Shown piece after piece: positions 23,100-34,400 of a DNA stretch of 64,000 bases. Position 1 is the first letter of the stretch, and the number at the start of each line of letters is the position of its first letter. The position numbers were made by a program, and so were the translations under genes. Under the pieces are notes generated by a model. The model made no database searches, was not told the origin of the DNA, and worked only from the letters and a program-made list of their open reading frames with translations. This DNA comes from Galerina marginata (taxonomy: Eukaryota; Basidiomycota; Agaricomycetes; Agaricales; Galerinaceae), in assembly GCA_023014335.1 (NCBI GenBank), contig JAECYW010000015.1, positions 1,775,613-1,839,612 on the forward strand, written 5' to 3'.

Positions 23100-24790
23100 C
23101 CTGGGCTCTCGGATGATCACAGAAGCTTAGTTCCGGTCTTCTAGTAGCACTTAGAAGTATATCAACCGAGTTCTGTATAATACTGGTTGCCTAGCTCAAA
23201 TAGTCTCCCTCAGGCAAAGTCAGTAACCTACATCCCGAGTCTCATGGTTTCCGACATTATACACATGGAATGCCGTCATTCAAGAGTTCCGATGGTCTAA
23301 AAAATTTGTTCAGAGCCTTCTAATAGTGTCAAGGAGTCTATATACCAAGTCCTGTATAATACTGGTTGCATGGGCATGACCTGTAGCATGAATTAGCCGC
23401 CCTAGGCAAATTCAATAGCCCACTTCTCACGGGTTTCCGACATCATACACACAGAATACCATCACTTCAAGAGGTCCGATGGTCTAAAAATTTTATTCAG
23501 AGCCTTCTAATAGTGTTAAGTAGCCTATATATCAGGTCCTGTATAATACTTAGTGTTTTGAAGTCCGGTCCAGTCCGGTTTTTTCGCGTTTTTGGCAAGG
23601 ACCGGGACCGCAACCGGTCCTAAAAATTTCCAAATGGTCAAAAAACCGGACTGGACCGATTAGGACCGGTCCTCGTCGGTTTTTTGCGGTCCTGGACCGG
23701 TCCTGGTCTTAACCGGTTGCCAACCGGTCCCAACCGGTTTTTCGACACATTATCATCATTATTTTGCATATATGTATCAGTATAATTTGTAGAGATCATA
23801 TATATCTTTAAAACGAGTCCAAGAACGTTAAATTTCGTTGAGAACTGGTGATTCTACGGAAATATTCTCTATTTCCTACACTTTTGGGAGTTTCAAAATG
23901 GTTTTTTTTATTTCTCAGCGAGAACTTTGTCTAAAATTATGATACATAGTGCGTTTTAAAGGAAAAAATAAGGCCTACAAAACTACCGGTTCGGACCGGT
24001 CTTAGGACCGAAAACCGGTCTTCAAAGACCGGTCTTTTTCCGGTCTTTCATTCTCAATTATCCAAAGACCGGACTGCTGGTCCGGTCTTTTGCGGTCCTG
24101 GTCCGGTTTGGTTGCGGTCTTTTTCCAGTCTTGCAACCGGACTTCAAAACACTAATAATACTGGTCGCATGGGCATGACCTGTGGCATGAATTAGCCGCC
24201 CTAGGCAAATTCAATAGCCCACTTCTCACGGGTTTCCGACATTATACACATGGAATGAAGTCATTCAAGAGGTCTGATGGTCTAAAAATTTTATTCAGAG
24301 CCTTCTAATAGTGTCAAGGAGTCTATATACCAAGTCCTGTATAATACTGGTTGCATGGGCATGACCTGTAGCATGAATTAGCCGCCCTAGGCAAATTCAC
24401 TGGCAATAGCCCACTTCTCACAGGTTTCCAACATCATACCACAGAATACCATCACTTCAAGAGGTCCGATGGTCTAAAAAATTTATTCAGAGCCTTCTAA
24501 TAGTGTCAAGTAGCCTATATATCAGGTCCTGTATAATACTGGTCGCCTGGTCATGACCTGCAGCATGAATTAGCCGCCCTCAGCACGAATTAAATTAGCT
24601 GCCTTCCCTTCGGGCAAGCTTACTGACACACTTCTCACAGCGGTTGATACAATATGGATCATATTTTCTATGAGTTGTATGACCGTCACAAATTTTGTAC
24701 TGAGGACATCCCAAAGCGTTGGAGGAGTGGTATGTCAAGTTTCGTATAATATTAGTCGCTTGGGCAAAAGCTGGGTTATTAAATAGAATT
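23100..24790 (+). repeat. Right subterminal repeats of the transposon (6 units)
   Basis: Six units, each with CCTTCTAATAGTG, then GTATAATACTGGT and CATGA..GAATTAGCCG, recur near 23173, 23353, 23541, 24339, 24531 and 24743, spaced about 180-210 bp when the inserted MITE is ignored. The blocks 23340-23550 and 24160-24540 are nearly identical, indicating local duplication. They are inverted relative to the two left units at 13600-13955. Confidence 0.8.
23551..24154. mobile_element. Second hAT-like MITE (604 bp)
   Basis: Terminal inverted repeats start TAGTGTTTTGAAGTCCGGT and the right end is its complement. An exact 8-bp duplication ATAATACT flanks it (23543-23550 and 24155-24162), and the uninterrupted form is seen in sister repeat units as GTATAATACTGGTCGC. 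Subterminal regions are packed with GGACCGG and CCGGTCC words. No coding frame. It belongs to the hAT superfamily by end sequence and duplication length, but its ends differ from those of the element at 9941-10512. Confidence 0.87.
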
Positions 24791-24939
24791 GCTGAATTTT
24801 AGTATCATTTTACAAGTGCTTCCCTATTTAATTGTTTCCACCAGAGAAACGCGAAAGACTTGGCTGAAATACTAGGCTGTGGTGGTGTTCGAGGTCCTGC
24901 CATCCCATGCAACCCCTTGCATCACGAGCCTATGTGAAT

Positions 24940-24997
24940 TCACCTTATATGGACTGTTTGGCTACGACTTTAGAGCATGGTGCTCCGGCTTTCCATA
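24940..24997 (-). repeat. Right terminal inverted repeat (58 bp)
   Basis: It is the reverse complement of the left terminal repeat with one mismatch. It is followed directly by the target duplication CCCAAC at 24998-25003. Confidence 0.9.
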
Positions 24998-25003
24998 CCC
25001 AAC

Positions 25004-25440
25004 GGCTGCGCGATCTTGTTGCAATTGTAAAACGAGCGATTACCACTTATTTTCGGAAAGGAATCAGGAGGCTGGACGAACTTGGTGCGGTCTGCAGAGA
25101 ATTATGCTCTAAATGTAGTTGAATCTGAAACCGCTTGAATTCACCCTGCGGCCCCACACCTGTTCAGCTGCTTCTAGTGACAGTTTCTAATTTTGAATGC
25201 TTACAATCTTCCGTCCCGTCACTGTACACTTGAAGTACATGAGAATATTGTCTTATTTTCATGCCGAAACGACATACTTACCAACAGTGGGCGTCATCAG
25301 GCCTCCCCAATGAAATGACGTACTAACCAATCTCATCTGCCTGTAAAATTGTTCAAAAACAACTTAACTGAAATTACTTACTCTTGAAAAGCAGATAAAG
25401 GCGGGTCGGATAAAATTGAGTCGACAGACAACAGCCTTGC
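25004..25440. other. Displaced upstream flank of membrane protein paralog 1
   Basis: From GGCTGCGCGATCT onward this resembles 28901-29170 (for example GTAAAACGAGC, GAACTTGGTGCG, CTGAAACCGCTTGAATTC, GTCATCAG..CCCCAA). It is therefore the original upstream sequence of the gene at 11904-13292, now separated from it by the transposon. No gene of its own is seen. Confidence 0.75.
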
Positions 25441-26550
25441 TGCTGCCAGGGATCCCACTCGCACGAAAATGTCAGAAATCTTATGAAGGCGCGAGGACGT
25501 CGTAGTTCTTAAAGAAGTTGCATAATTCGTCGCTCACACGCTTGAATTTGGCGCCTGATTCCACCAATGTGTTCTCTCTGAGCTTAGCTGGCGGGAATTC
25601 ATTGCCGTCGTTTAGGTTTACGCTGCCGATCGAGGAGGATTCGGGAGTAAGATGAGGACTGAGGGAAGCGGTGTTGATGGCTTTAAGCCGTTGGCTTCTA
25701 ATCAAGTAGCCGACGTTGGGTGTAGTGCAGATCGTGTGGATGGTGTTCCCGTTAAGATCTATGAAGACGTATAATGAGAGGGAGAAAAATGAAAGAAGAG
25801 ATCGAACTTCTGACTTGTAAGAAAGGACTTGCTGAGCTCTACAAACGGTATCATAAAAAAGATGGCCAAGGGTAAAGAATGTAAGATGAAACTTACAAGA
25901 GGGATCAAACGGTGGAACCGCGCTATGTAAGTATCCTAAATCATAATTGTCACAGCGGGGAGGAGGTAGAAAATTCGGTACTAGCAGGAGGAGGTAAGTT
26001 ATTTTGGGAATAACAATAAAAGTGGACAAAGCGTACGTTGTGTAGTTGGTGACGCGGTTCGAGCCATTCGCTGCGGGAAGTCAAGGTCCTACATTTAGTC
26101 CTCTGATTGCGGTAAGTTTGGTACTAAGTGAAGGCCACAGGTGGAGCGATTCTTGATGGATAAGGTCGTATGACGGAGGATATTAGATTACAACGTAGAA
26201 AATTATGCCTGGCCTCCCATATGCCAACCTGTTGCACCAACATGTGTTCACTACCTTGGACACCATTTTGACGACTTCAACGTCAGATTCATCACCACGA
26301 GTGACGAGTGTACTTACTAGCCCCTCAGCTGCCCGAGTACGGATGGAATCTGCTGTTCGGGCTCTGGATCAGGCCAGGAACGTGCGTAAACCACTTCAAA
26401 GTCATGACTTCAAGTTGAAGTCAGTCACAAGGTGAAGAACGGCGATGAGGGAATATTGAACGCTGGGCAAGCGAGTTGCTTTGTTTCGTTGAGACTGGGT
26501 TTCACCAAAGATAAAAGCTGGCGATCAAAGTGAGATGGAAGAGAAAGGAA
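25441..26550. other. Decayed repeat-related interval
   Basis: A minus-strand frame at 25481-26029 (182 codons) has no recognisable domain. Part of it (about 25830-26050) matches 47080-47290 (ATGAAACTTACA, CCTAAATCATA, CAGCGGGGAGGAGG, GTGTAGTTGGTGACGC), so it is repeat sequence rather than a unique gene. 26200-26435 holds a short plus-strand frame without support. Confidence 0.4.
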
Positions 26551-26559
26551 AACATTGCT

Positions 26560-27270
26560 CGAGACTTACCCTGAAGAAATGAGGTCGATTCGAAACCTCG
26601 GGTTATTAGCTACAGGATTCGCCAGAATACCTGACGAATACGCCCAGGAGTACCTCCTGAAGTCGGCAGGAGATCTACAAAGGGGTCTCGCATGCGCAAA
26701 ATCGCGTTTTTCTGGAGGTTTTCTAGAGCCATGCACGTGCATATGTCCAGCCGGTAGCCCACGAGCAGCCCTGCGTCGCTTCATAGACTAGCAGTAACGA
26801 CATTCGAGAGAACGACCAGCTCGTCGACATTGTGGAGGTTGCCCGTCGCTGAGACTACGTGTTGTCGGTGGACGGACTGTGTCTAGAATCTGTTCCAGAG
26901 AATGCGAAGGGCCAGTATTCAGATATATAGGCAGTCCGGCAGGACAAATTGGTAATGTTGTTGAGGGGGACCTGGCCGACGTGGGAGGTGACGTGAGCGT
27001 TGTTGATGGCGGCGATCAAGCGATTTTGTAAGCAATTTTACATCAGCAGCTAATTTTAGCACATGTCTTTTCTCCTCGAACCTTCATCATCATCGCCTCT
27101 TATGTACTGGCCGTCTCAGGTTATTTCCTGGCGTCTCTGTATGGCCTTGAGGTTATCGGATACGCTTCACGCATGATCAGTGAAAGCGCAATATCAGTGG
27201 CGATATACAGTATTTGATGTTTTTCTGCGTGAGCGAACTACGCTGTTCACCATAGCGTCCTCCCTGTTCA
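26560..27270. repeat. Subtelomeric repeat family B, partial copy
   Basis: Resembles 36900-37400, 47340-47720, 50400-50850 and 55150-55590: ATTCGAGAGAACGACCAGCT, GGATCTGTTCCAG-like word, GTTGTTGATGGCGGCGATCA, TTTTAGCA, and TTCATCATC followed by CTGGCGTCTCTGT. All copies lack an intact gene. The nature of the repeat is unknown. Confidence 0.6.
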
Positions 27271-27441
27271 TCTTGATCTCATTGTTCCTTCGCTTCCAGA
27301 TCACGCGCTCGATGACAATAAATAAATTGGTATAAGGCTTGCCGCCCGCTGCCCTCATATTCTTGGTGCGTGTCTACCCTCGCTCTCGTCACAAAAGTAT
27401 TCCGCTGATCAGATAATGCTACAATGTTATTGAACCAAGAG

Positions 27442-28772
27442 TCATGTGGCAATGCTATATGATGGAGGAGCATCCACTCCAGCAGGTTCGGCAATAGGTT
27501 GCTCCTGTAATTCGGAGTAGTGTTGACCTTTTCGACGGGTACCAGCCGGGGCGGATGTCGAGTCGTGATTGAACGGCTCGAGGCTGGATGTGCTGCCTCC
27601 CGCGGAAGCCCCATTCCGTTTCTTCATTCTGCGACGCGTGCAGAAAATACCAAGAATAAGGAGCACCAAGACTGCAGTGCTTGAGCATCCAAGCACTATT
27701 GCTAGGTGTGCCCTCCGAGTTTCCGTCGTTGTTTTATTTAGTGTCGGTGATGTCGTTGATGACGTTGGAAGAACAGTTGGTGATGAAGTCACGGACATGT
27801 TCTGGTTTGCTGTGCCGTTTTGGACCACCAAACTGGTTAGAGAAAGAGGAATAGTGCTCGAGGCTATCCCGGTAAATTTGCCTTCATATGAAACCCTTAA
27901 TATATGCTGACCGCGAGGCAAGGAAAATGTTTGGAAAAGCAGGGATTGTCCTTCGATTCTGCCATCCAGCCTCTGGGCTATTCCAGGTTCGAGTAATTGT
28001 TCCATTCCATCGTAGTTATCGACTGTAAATGAAAATTTGCTCGGATTATACCCCGCAAAAGTCGTGTTGTATAGCCCAAACCAAAGTACAGAACTCCCTA
28101 AGGAACCAGGATTAATTACAGTCTCCCTATTCGAGAAGAACGCACCATAAAAACCAAAAGTGAAGTTGGCCCCGGCTTGGGTAGTGATAATGGGCACGGA
28201 GGAGAAGTTGGTAAAATCTTGCCGTTCCCAGCCGTCTGAATAGTTAAACATTGGATTATGCGGATCGAATAAAAGATCGGCAGTAGGCACGGCAGTAGAC
28301 GTTTCATAAGTTAGATAGTCAAACAATATTGGGCGATCTTGAGAGCCGGACGTCGAGATATGGATCTCGTGTTGAACTTGAGCTTCTAGTCCAACCAACG
28401 AGCAGCAGAGGGATTCGTTAAGGGTGATATCATCGTGGACATAGACGGTTTCAATTTCGACATCATCCACAGAACAATTCCACAAACTTGGTTGCGAGGA
28501 CACCAGTGGTGTAGCGCCTTCTGGAACTTGACCACATACCCTGTGGGAAATTAATATTAAATGCCGCCCGCTTATCAAAATCGAGGTATACCAGAGAAAG
28601 TGAATTTCAGTTCACTCGTATTAATCGTTTCGTGTAAAGTGCCATACATGGGGTAGCTCGGGTCTACTTGCGGAAGGGAACTGGTGTTGTTTACCCAACC
28701 AGGACCATACTGAATGTTGGGATTACTGTCATCTACAAGAATTGTCGTTGTCGGGTTTGGTATAGCGGCCAT
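27442..28772 (-). pseudogene. Single-pass membrane protein, paralog 2 (probable frame defect)
   Basis: This is the paralog of 11904-13292 and shares its layout: MAAIPNPTTTILVDDSNP start, YGPGWVN, YPMYGTLHET, Thr/Ser stalk, one helix (AIVLGCSSTAVLVLLILGI), RRRMKKRNG, and a shortened tail ending APPSYSIAT. The homologous splice sites (donor at 28591, acceptor at 28541) would join exons 28592-28772 and 27442-28540, but the summed length is not a multiple of three. A 13-bp shortening at the start of exon 2 relative to paralog 1 explains this. Exon 2 itself stays open for more than 1 kb, so the lesion is young or another splice site is used. The upstream region retains the empty transposon site. 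Confidence 0.7.
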
Positions 28773-28850
28773 TGGTTGGGCTGTGTATGAATGGAAGCGG
28801 TGAGGCCTGAATCTAGAGGTGGGAATCTTAAGGTGCGGTCATTTATCTCA

Positions 28851-28858
28851 CTTTTATA
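28851..28858 (-). promoter_or_regulatory. TATA box of membrane protein paralog 2
   Basis: TATAAAAG on the minus strand, about 80 nt upstream of the ATG at 28772, equivalent to the box at 13370-13377 of paralog 1. Confidence 0.6.
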
Positions 28859-28890
28859 GGCTCCTTTGATAAATCAGTTGATGATCTCTA

Positions 28891-29170
28891 GGTGCTCCAC
28901 GGCTGCGCAATCTAGAGTAGTTGTAAAACGAGCAAATGCCAATTATTTTGGGAAAGAAGGCTTTCCGAACTTGGTGCGCGCTGCAGAAAAATGTGCCATA
29001 AATAATGTAGGTGAATCCGAAACCGCTTGAATTCTCCCCGACGCCCCACAGCTGTCCAGCTGCAGTTTCTAATTTGAATGCTTACACTGTAGAATGAGAA
29101 TATCTCTTATTTTTGTGCCTCACCGACATACATACAAACAGTGGACGTCATCAGCCATCCCCAACATGAA
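28891..29170. other. Empty-site counterpart of the 11.6-kb transposon insertion
   Basis: GGTGCTCCACGGCTGCGC here aligns with GTGCCCAAC (13409-13417) joined to GGCTGCGC (25004). Sequence on both sides continues to match the two separated flanks, showing the state before insertion. Confidence 0.8.
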
Positions 29171-29289
29171 ATAGCGATGGAAGCCTAGCTATAAATGCAA
29201 CGACATCGACCGTTCCAGCCAATTGCTAGATCGCACACTTGCAACACAAATTGAATTTATACACGTGGGCACACAGTACTAGGAGATCA

Positions 29290-30660
29290 GTAATAAAGGA
29301 GATTAAAATTGTTCGAACCAACTTTATCGATGCGCCGTAACGCAATACCCAGCAACTCCTCACCCGCTGGAACTGCATCATCTTTTCAACTTGTTAGCGC
29401 TTCAAACTCTCCTTCATTCAAGTTCTCGGTCTCAATCCTCACCAGGAAACCCTTCTTGAGCGGTTCTGTTAGAAAGTTCCTAAGAAAGGTGTGCATGAGT
29501 CAGTGCGCGAAATAGTCGCCAAAGTAAACTTACACATACGTGCCTGATTTCGCTTTTCCAACTCATTCAGCGAACGCGTCAGCCAGAAGAAGGAACAATA
29601 TCGATTTAGATCACAATTCCTTGATGGCGAAAGGACAAAGCCGTTATCCTGCGATCTTTTTGCAGTGTTTCTGGCGATCTCTGCGGCTCCCAGCGCAGTA
29701 CCTAACAGGGGTGGTTGTGAGTAAGGTGGCACGGCGACGGCCAACTTCGAAGTTTGAACTCGCGTTCACCGAGATCGTTGGCGGAGAAAGCGCAAGAATG
29801 AGCCTGGGTGGTAATGGTGGCCAGGACACCCTCAAATACCTGTGAGGAATAAATTAATATACGAGGTGAAAGGGGAAGGAGAAGACGTACAGGTTGGGCC
29901 TCTCTTAAAGGACTGTTCGCGTTGAGTGAGAGGCCCGGAGCGACCCTGCGGCATGGCTTCCTTTCTGAGTAGAAGAGAAAGCATTGGCGCATGAAATGGT
30001 CGCAGGAGCGACAATCGTACAATACATACTTGTGACCCTCCTTTCCGTTTCTCCGTGTTGCTTGTGTACTCTACCAGCCTAGACTCTGAACAACCTTCCT
30101 GATTTACCCACAAATAGAGCACCCTGTCCTGTTTGAGATCATAAGCAGCTTCAACAAAGCCGAGAGGTCAAGCCACCGGGAACAGAGGGGTCAACGAACA
30201 CGAGAATTGAATGACGAAAGCTGGGGGCGGCAGTTGGGTAGGCTATGCTAGAGCCACCATAGACGTCCGGCGGTGTACAGGCCCAGCTAGAACCTGGCAG
30301 ATGCCATGACCAAGGTTCTATGAACGAGAGGCGAAAGGGAGAAGGGCGTCTTACAGTTTCGCGCTCTCGACAATATCTGGGTAGAAATCCTAGCAAGGCG
30401 CGTGGACGAGTTAGTGAATGTGAAATGGTCAAATACTTGAGCGTACGCACCACCTTCCGACCTTAAGCATTCCCAGCTGTTTCATCGCAGCCACAAAACC
30501 ATTGTTCCAATGCCGGTCTGTCATAATTGGTCGTGTCGAAGTCGACGTTGTTTACGGGCTTGACTTTGGCGCTCGGTTCCACCACAGCCTGGCGCTCTGT
30601 GAGAACTGAGCTAGCGCCGACTCATTCTTTTTGTCGATGTTTACGGTGTCAAACAAGGAG
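29290..30660. repeat. Dispersed repeat family A, copy 3
   Basis: Contains the same ordered landmarks as copy 2: AAGGTGGCACGGCGACGG, GAGATCGTTGGCGGAGAAAG (29770), CAGCTAGAACCTGGCAGATG (30286), GCGCTCTCGACAATATC, and TTTACGGTGTCAAACAAGGAG (30638). On the minus strand a block near 30480-30540 reads as an exon-like GFVAAMKQLGMLKVGR, paralogous to LVVMMNELGVLEANRR at copy 4. Stops and frameshifts elsewhere make this copy non-functional. Confidence 0.6.
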
Positions 30661-31030
30661 CAAACGACGGGTTAGGAAATGATCGATGAGGAAGGAGAGC
30701 GGTGGGAAGAAAAAATCACACGCGGACGCGTAACATTTGGAGAACGATCCGATTGGATGGAAACCCGGCCCGGCTTTGATCGCGCTTCTCGGTCAACTTC
30801 CGTTCACGGTCCAAGGCATTTTGCACTTCTAGGCAGAGGTCAATCTAGCTGTGCTTCAAAAAGCCGATTCGCGTTTCTCTACAGATCCGGGGTGGAAGCA
30901 TTGTAGTTTAAATTTGCCTTGGATTAATCAAACCAAACTTGTGCTGTGCATTTACAGTGTGCACGATCAGGCTGTGCGACTCGCATATCCCACAGCCTCG
31001 CGCCGAAAAGCGATACCTGAATCCAAGTAG
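30661..31030. other. Intergenic, no supported gene
   Basis: Between repeat A copy 3 and the promoter of the TPR-CHAT gene only short frames without support are present. Confidence 0.45.
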
Positions 31031-31036
31031 GCGTGT

Positions 31037-31046
31037 TATATATAAG
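31037..31046 (+). promoter_or_regulatory. TATA box upstream of the TPR-CHAT gene
   Basis: TATATATAAG lies about 105 nt before an ATG at 31150 that may start a small 5' exon (MEDSENMEER) and 370 nt before the ATG at 31416. It supports a transcript starting near 31070 with introns in its 5' part. Confidence 0.45.
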
Positions 31047-31415
31047 GTCGGCTTCAACAGAACACACCCCATTTCTTTTGTCTTAGAGCGCTTGCAAGGA
31101 TACCTGCTTCGCAATTTGCAGTACCAACAGCGCAGCATTTTACTTGAACGATGGAAGATTCAGAAAACATGGAAGAAAGGTGCCCCTTAATCTTTAGCAT
31201 AGACGAAGAATAGTTAACAGTGATTCACGTAGGCTTAGCACATCGCCTCTGCAGGATTTACCTTACATTTCAAATTCACCACCGATGCCCAATAGCAGGT
31301 CGGAGGTTCAAGAGTACGTAGCCATTTAGAACATATTTCGCTCAGAAATACCATATCGTTTGCGCAGTATATACTACATGACAGGTAAAGTTACCAAATT
31401 TTTTGATAGTTATGT

Positions 31416-34400
31416 ATGCTCAACCTGGCTTTAGATCTCGCCGTGGAATGTATTTCAGATGCAACCAACCATCCCAGTTCGAAAATGGCACAAATTGACG
31501 TAGAAGTCCTTGACAACGCGACAGGCAGAGTCGAAACTCTAGCATTTGAAAGGATCTTGTCAGGCAAGTGGAAGTATGACAAAATTGTACAGTTGTAAGT
31601 CGTTCAAGCCCTCTCACCCAACACGCTAATAGACGATTGTGAATCTTACTGGGGCTAGGGCAGGGGAAGTCACATGGATGCATGCGGGACTTATTTTATG
31701 GAATGTCTGGAGAGGGGTAGAAGCAAGGAGCTCATCGATGACTGTGTCACGGCCAATAGGTTTGCTCTTCAACTCACACCGCAAGCCGTTATGGAAAACG
31801 TCGATCAAATGGTCGTGACTGATAATACGGGAGCAAAATGCACAGACCATCCTAAATTAGCCATGCATCTTCACCGCGCCGGGGTTTCGCTCAGACATCG
31901 TTTTAACTGCCTCAAAGATTCTTCAGATATTACAGAGGCAATACAACTGCAGCGGAAAGCAATTCAAATGACTCCCGAAGGCCATGAAGACATGGGTATT
32001 TACCTGACCGGACTAGCAGCCTCCCTCCGATGGCGCTTCGAATTTACTGGAGAGCTCACAGATCTATCTGAGACAACATCATTCCTACAGCAAGCCATAC
32101 AGCTCACGCCCGGAGGAAATCCATCTATTGCCTATTATTTCTTTGACATAGGGGAGGCACTCCTGGATCGGTTCACGCGCACCAGAAGTGTTGCCAGTGT
32201 AGGTATAATATCCGAGGTAACAGCATTGCTGAAGAAAGCACTTCAACTCGTTCCTGGCGGGGACCCATCTTTGCATCGATATTACTTTGACTTAGCAGCT
32301 CGACTCGGCCAAAAATTCTCACTCACTATCGAATTGGTGGATATCTCTGACGTAATATCACTCCAGCGGCAAGCTCTCCAGCTCATCCCAGAGGATCATC
32401 CGCAAAGGCCTTTTTATCTTTCTGGCCTCGGAGACTCACTTCAATCTTGTTTCTCGCAATCCAGAGAAATCAAAGATATTTCTGAGGCGATATCGTTGCA
32501 GAAGGAAGCAATTCAATTTACTCCATCGACAAAGGGACGTTCCTTGCCTTTCTATCTCCAAAAACTGGGAAATTCATTTATAAGTCGCTTCACGCGGACT
32601 GGAGAGCCTCAAGATATCTCCGAGGGAATATCATTTCTGAAGGACGCTGTCCAACTCACTCCCAAAAGTGATAGCGACGACCTACTACGTGATTGTTACA
32701 GTGAGCTGGGAACAGCACTTCAATATCGATCCTCGTACACAGGAGACCTTGCGGACATTTCCGAGGCAATATCATGCAAGCAGAAAGTCATTGAACTCAC
32801 GCCTGAGGACCATCTGAATATGCCTTCTTGGCTTTCGGACCTGGCCGAAACACTTCAACATCGATTCATTTGGACAGAAGATCTTGCTGTCCTTTCCCAG
32901 GCGATACTATTCCATCGAAAATTAATTCAGCTAACTCCTGAAAGCGATGAGAATATGCCTACGCGTCTCGTCAACCTGGCCAACGCACTTGAAGATCGAT
33001 TTTCACATACGGGAGAACTTGCAGATATTTCTGAAGCAATATCGTTGAAGCAGAAGGCAATTCAAAGAATGCCTGCAGGCGATGTATTGGCAGCCCATTT
33101 TGTCCGGTCGTTGGCTTTTTCGTATTCCACTCGATTTGAACACACTGGCGTGGTCACTGATATCCAATCGGCAATCTCTACATATTCACTCACTTCACGC
33201 TCTTCCTGCTTACCCCCCGCAATACGGCTTGATGCTGGTAGAGAATGGGTCAAACAATGCCAAAAACATGACCCATCCCAATTGCTTGAAGCGCACAGCA
33301 CTGTCATTTCGCTTATATCCAGTGCTGCTGGTCTCGAACAGAGTATAGCAGAACGTCACCGTAAGCTCATTTCTATTTCGTCAGTTTCCGCAGATGCGGT
33401 GGCCTTTGCAATTTCCTCCAAGGAAATTGTTCTAGCTTTAGAATGGCTCGAGCAAGGCCGCTGTATTGTTTGGAATCAGCTGAACGATCTCAGGACGCCA
33501 TTAGAAACCCTCCGCGAGCATGACCCTGCAACGGCCGATGAAGTCATGAAAGTATCACAGGCATTGGAACATGCAGGAGTTCGAGGGGAGTTTCTCGAGT
33601 CTATTGCAGGAGCTCACTTGCGTCTGATGCCGCCCTTACAGGAGGATTCAAAAAAGGCGGCTCATGCTGAACTTGCACGGCAATGGGATCAGCTTCGCAT
33701 AAAGGTTCAAAGCAGCAAAATTTACAACATCGATGATTTCCTTAAACCACCATCGCCTTCAGATTCTCTTAAAAACCTCCCTTGTTCTGGCATTGTGGTT
33801 GTCATCAATGTACATCAAGATCGGTGTGACGCCCTTGCACTTAGGTCGGGCATTGAGCCTCTTCATATTCCCCTACCCAAGTTATCATATGTAAAAGCAG
33901 AAACTCTTAGAGACGAGTTGAGAACTCATCTTCAGATCGCCGGAGTTCGGATGCGAGGATCCAAACCTGAAGTTGCCCGTGGAATGCGCATTGCAGGCTG
34001 TGAAGACTCTTCCCTCACCTCAATTCTATCCGCATTATGGACTTCTGTTGTGAAACCCATTTTGAACGGCATCGGTTACTTTGCAAGTATTTTCGTGAAT
34101 CGGGATATTCTGCGGTGAAATTAACATTTCGATATTTTTAAGGAACCGCCTAGTGATTTATTACGAATATGGTGGTGTGCAACTGGACCTCTAGCATTTT
34201 TACCAATACATGCTGCAGGTACATACAATAAATCAAGCCCAGAAATCGGATCGACCCTGGCTGAATTCGCAATATCCTCCTATACACCGACAGTGCGAGC
34301 ACTTGCTAACATTCTGAGGGCCTCCCCATCGGTCGAAAAGCGGAAGTCAGGACTTTTTATTGTTAGCCAACCTGATGCCCCACACCTTCCACGAATCCCC

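Larger units (their letters stand above)
13418..24997. mobile_element. 11.6-kb IS3EU-like DNA transposon carrying an alpha-kinase
   Basis: The termini are 58-bp inverted repeats with one mismatch (13418-13475 and 24940-24997), beginning TATGGAAAGCCGG and ending CCGGCTTTCCATA. The element is flanked by the 6-bp duplication CCCAAC. Inside, in order: left subterminal repeats, an unknown plus-strand gene, an alpha-kinase gene (minus), an intact DDE transposase gene (plus), and right subterminal repeats. From what I know of transposon classification, TAY..RTA ends with a 6-bp duplication and an integrase-related DDE transposase describe the IS3EU superfamily; that assignment needs a database check. 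Removing the insert rejoins flanks homologous to the upstream region of the paralogous gene at 28.9 kb, an independent proof of the boundaries. Three smaller elements are nested inside. Confidence 0.88.

Noticed and set aside
23100..24790. CRISPR-like or satellite array
   Set aside because: Units are about 190 bp, diverged and confined to the transposon ends; no short identical repeats with unique spacers occur in the window.
13418..24997. Starship-type giant element
   Set aside because: No tyrosine recombinase; instead TIRs, a 6-bp target duplication and a DDE transposase are present.
25481..26029. 182-codon minus-strand frame considered as a gene
   Set aside because: Part of it is repeat sequence also found at 47080-47290, where the frame is not kept.
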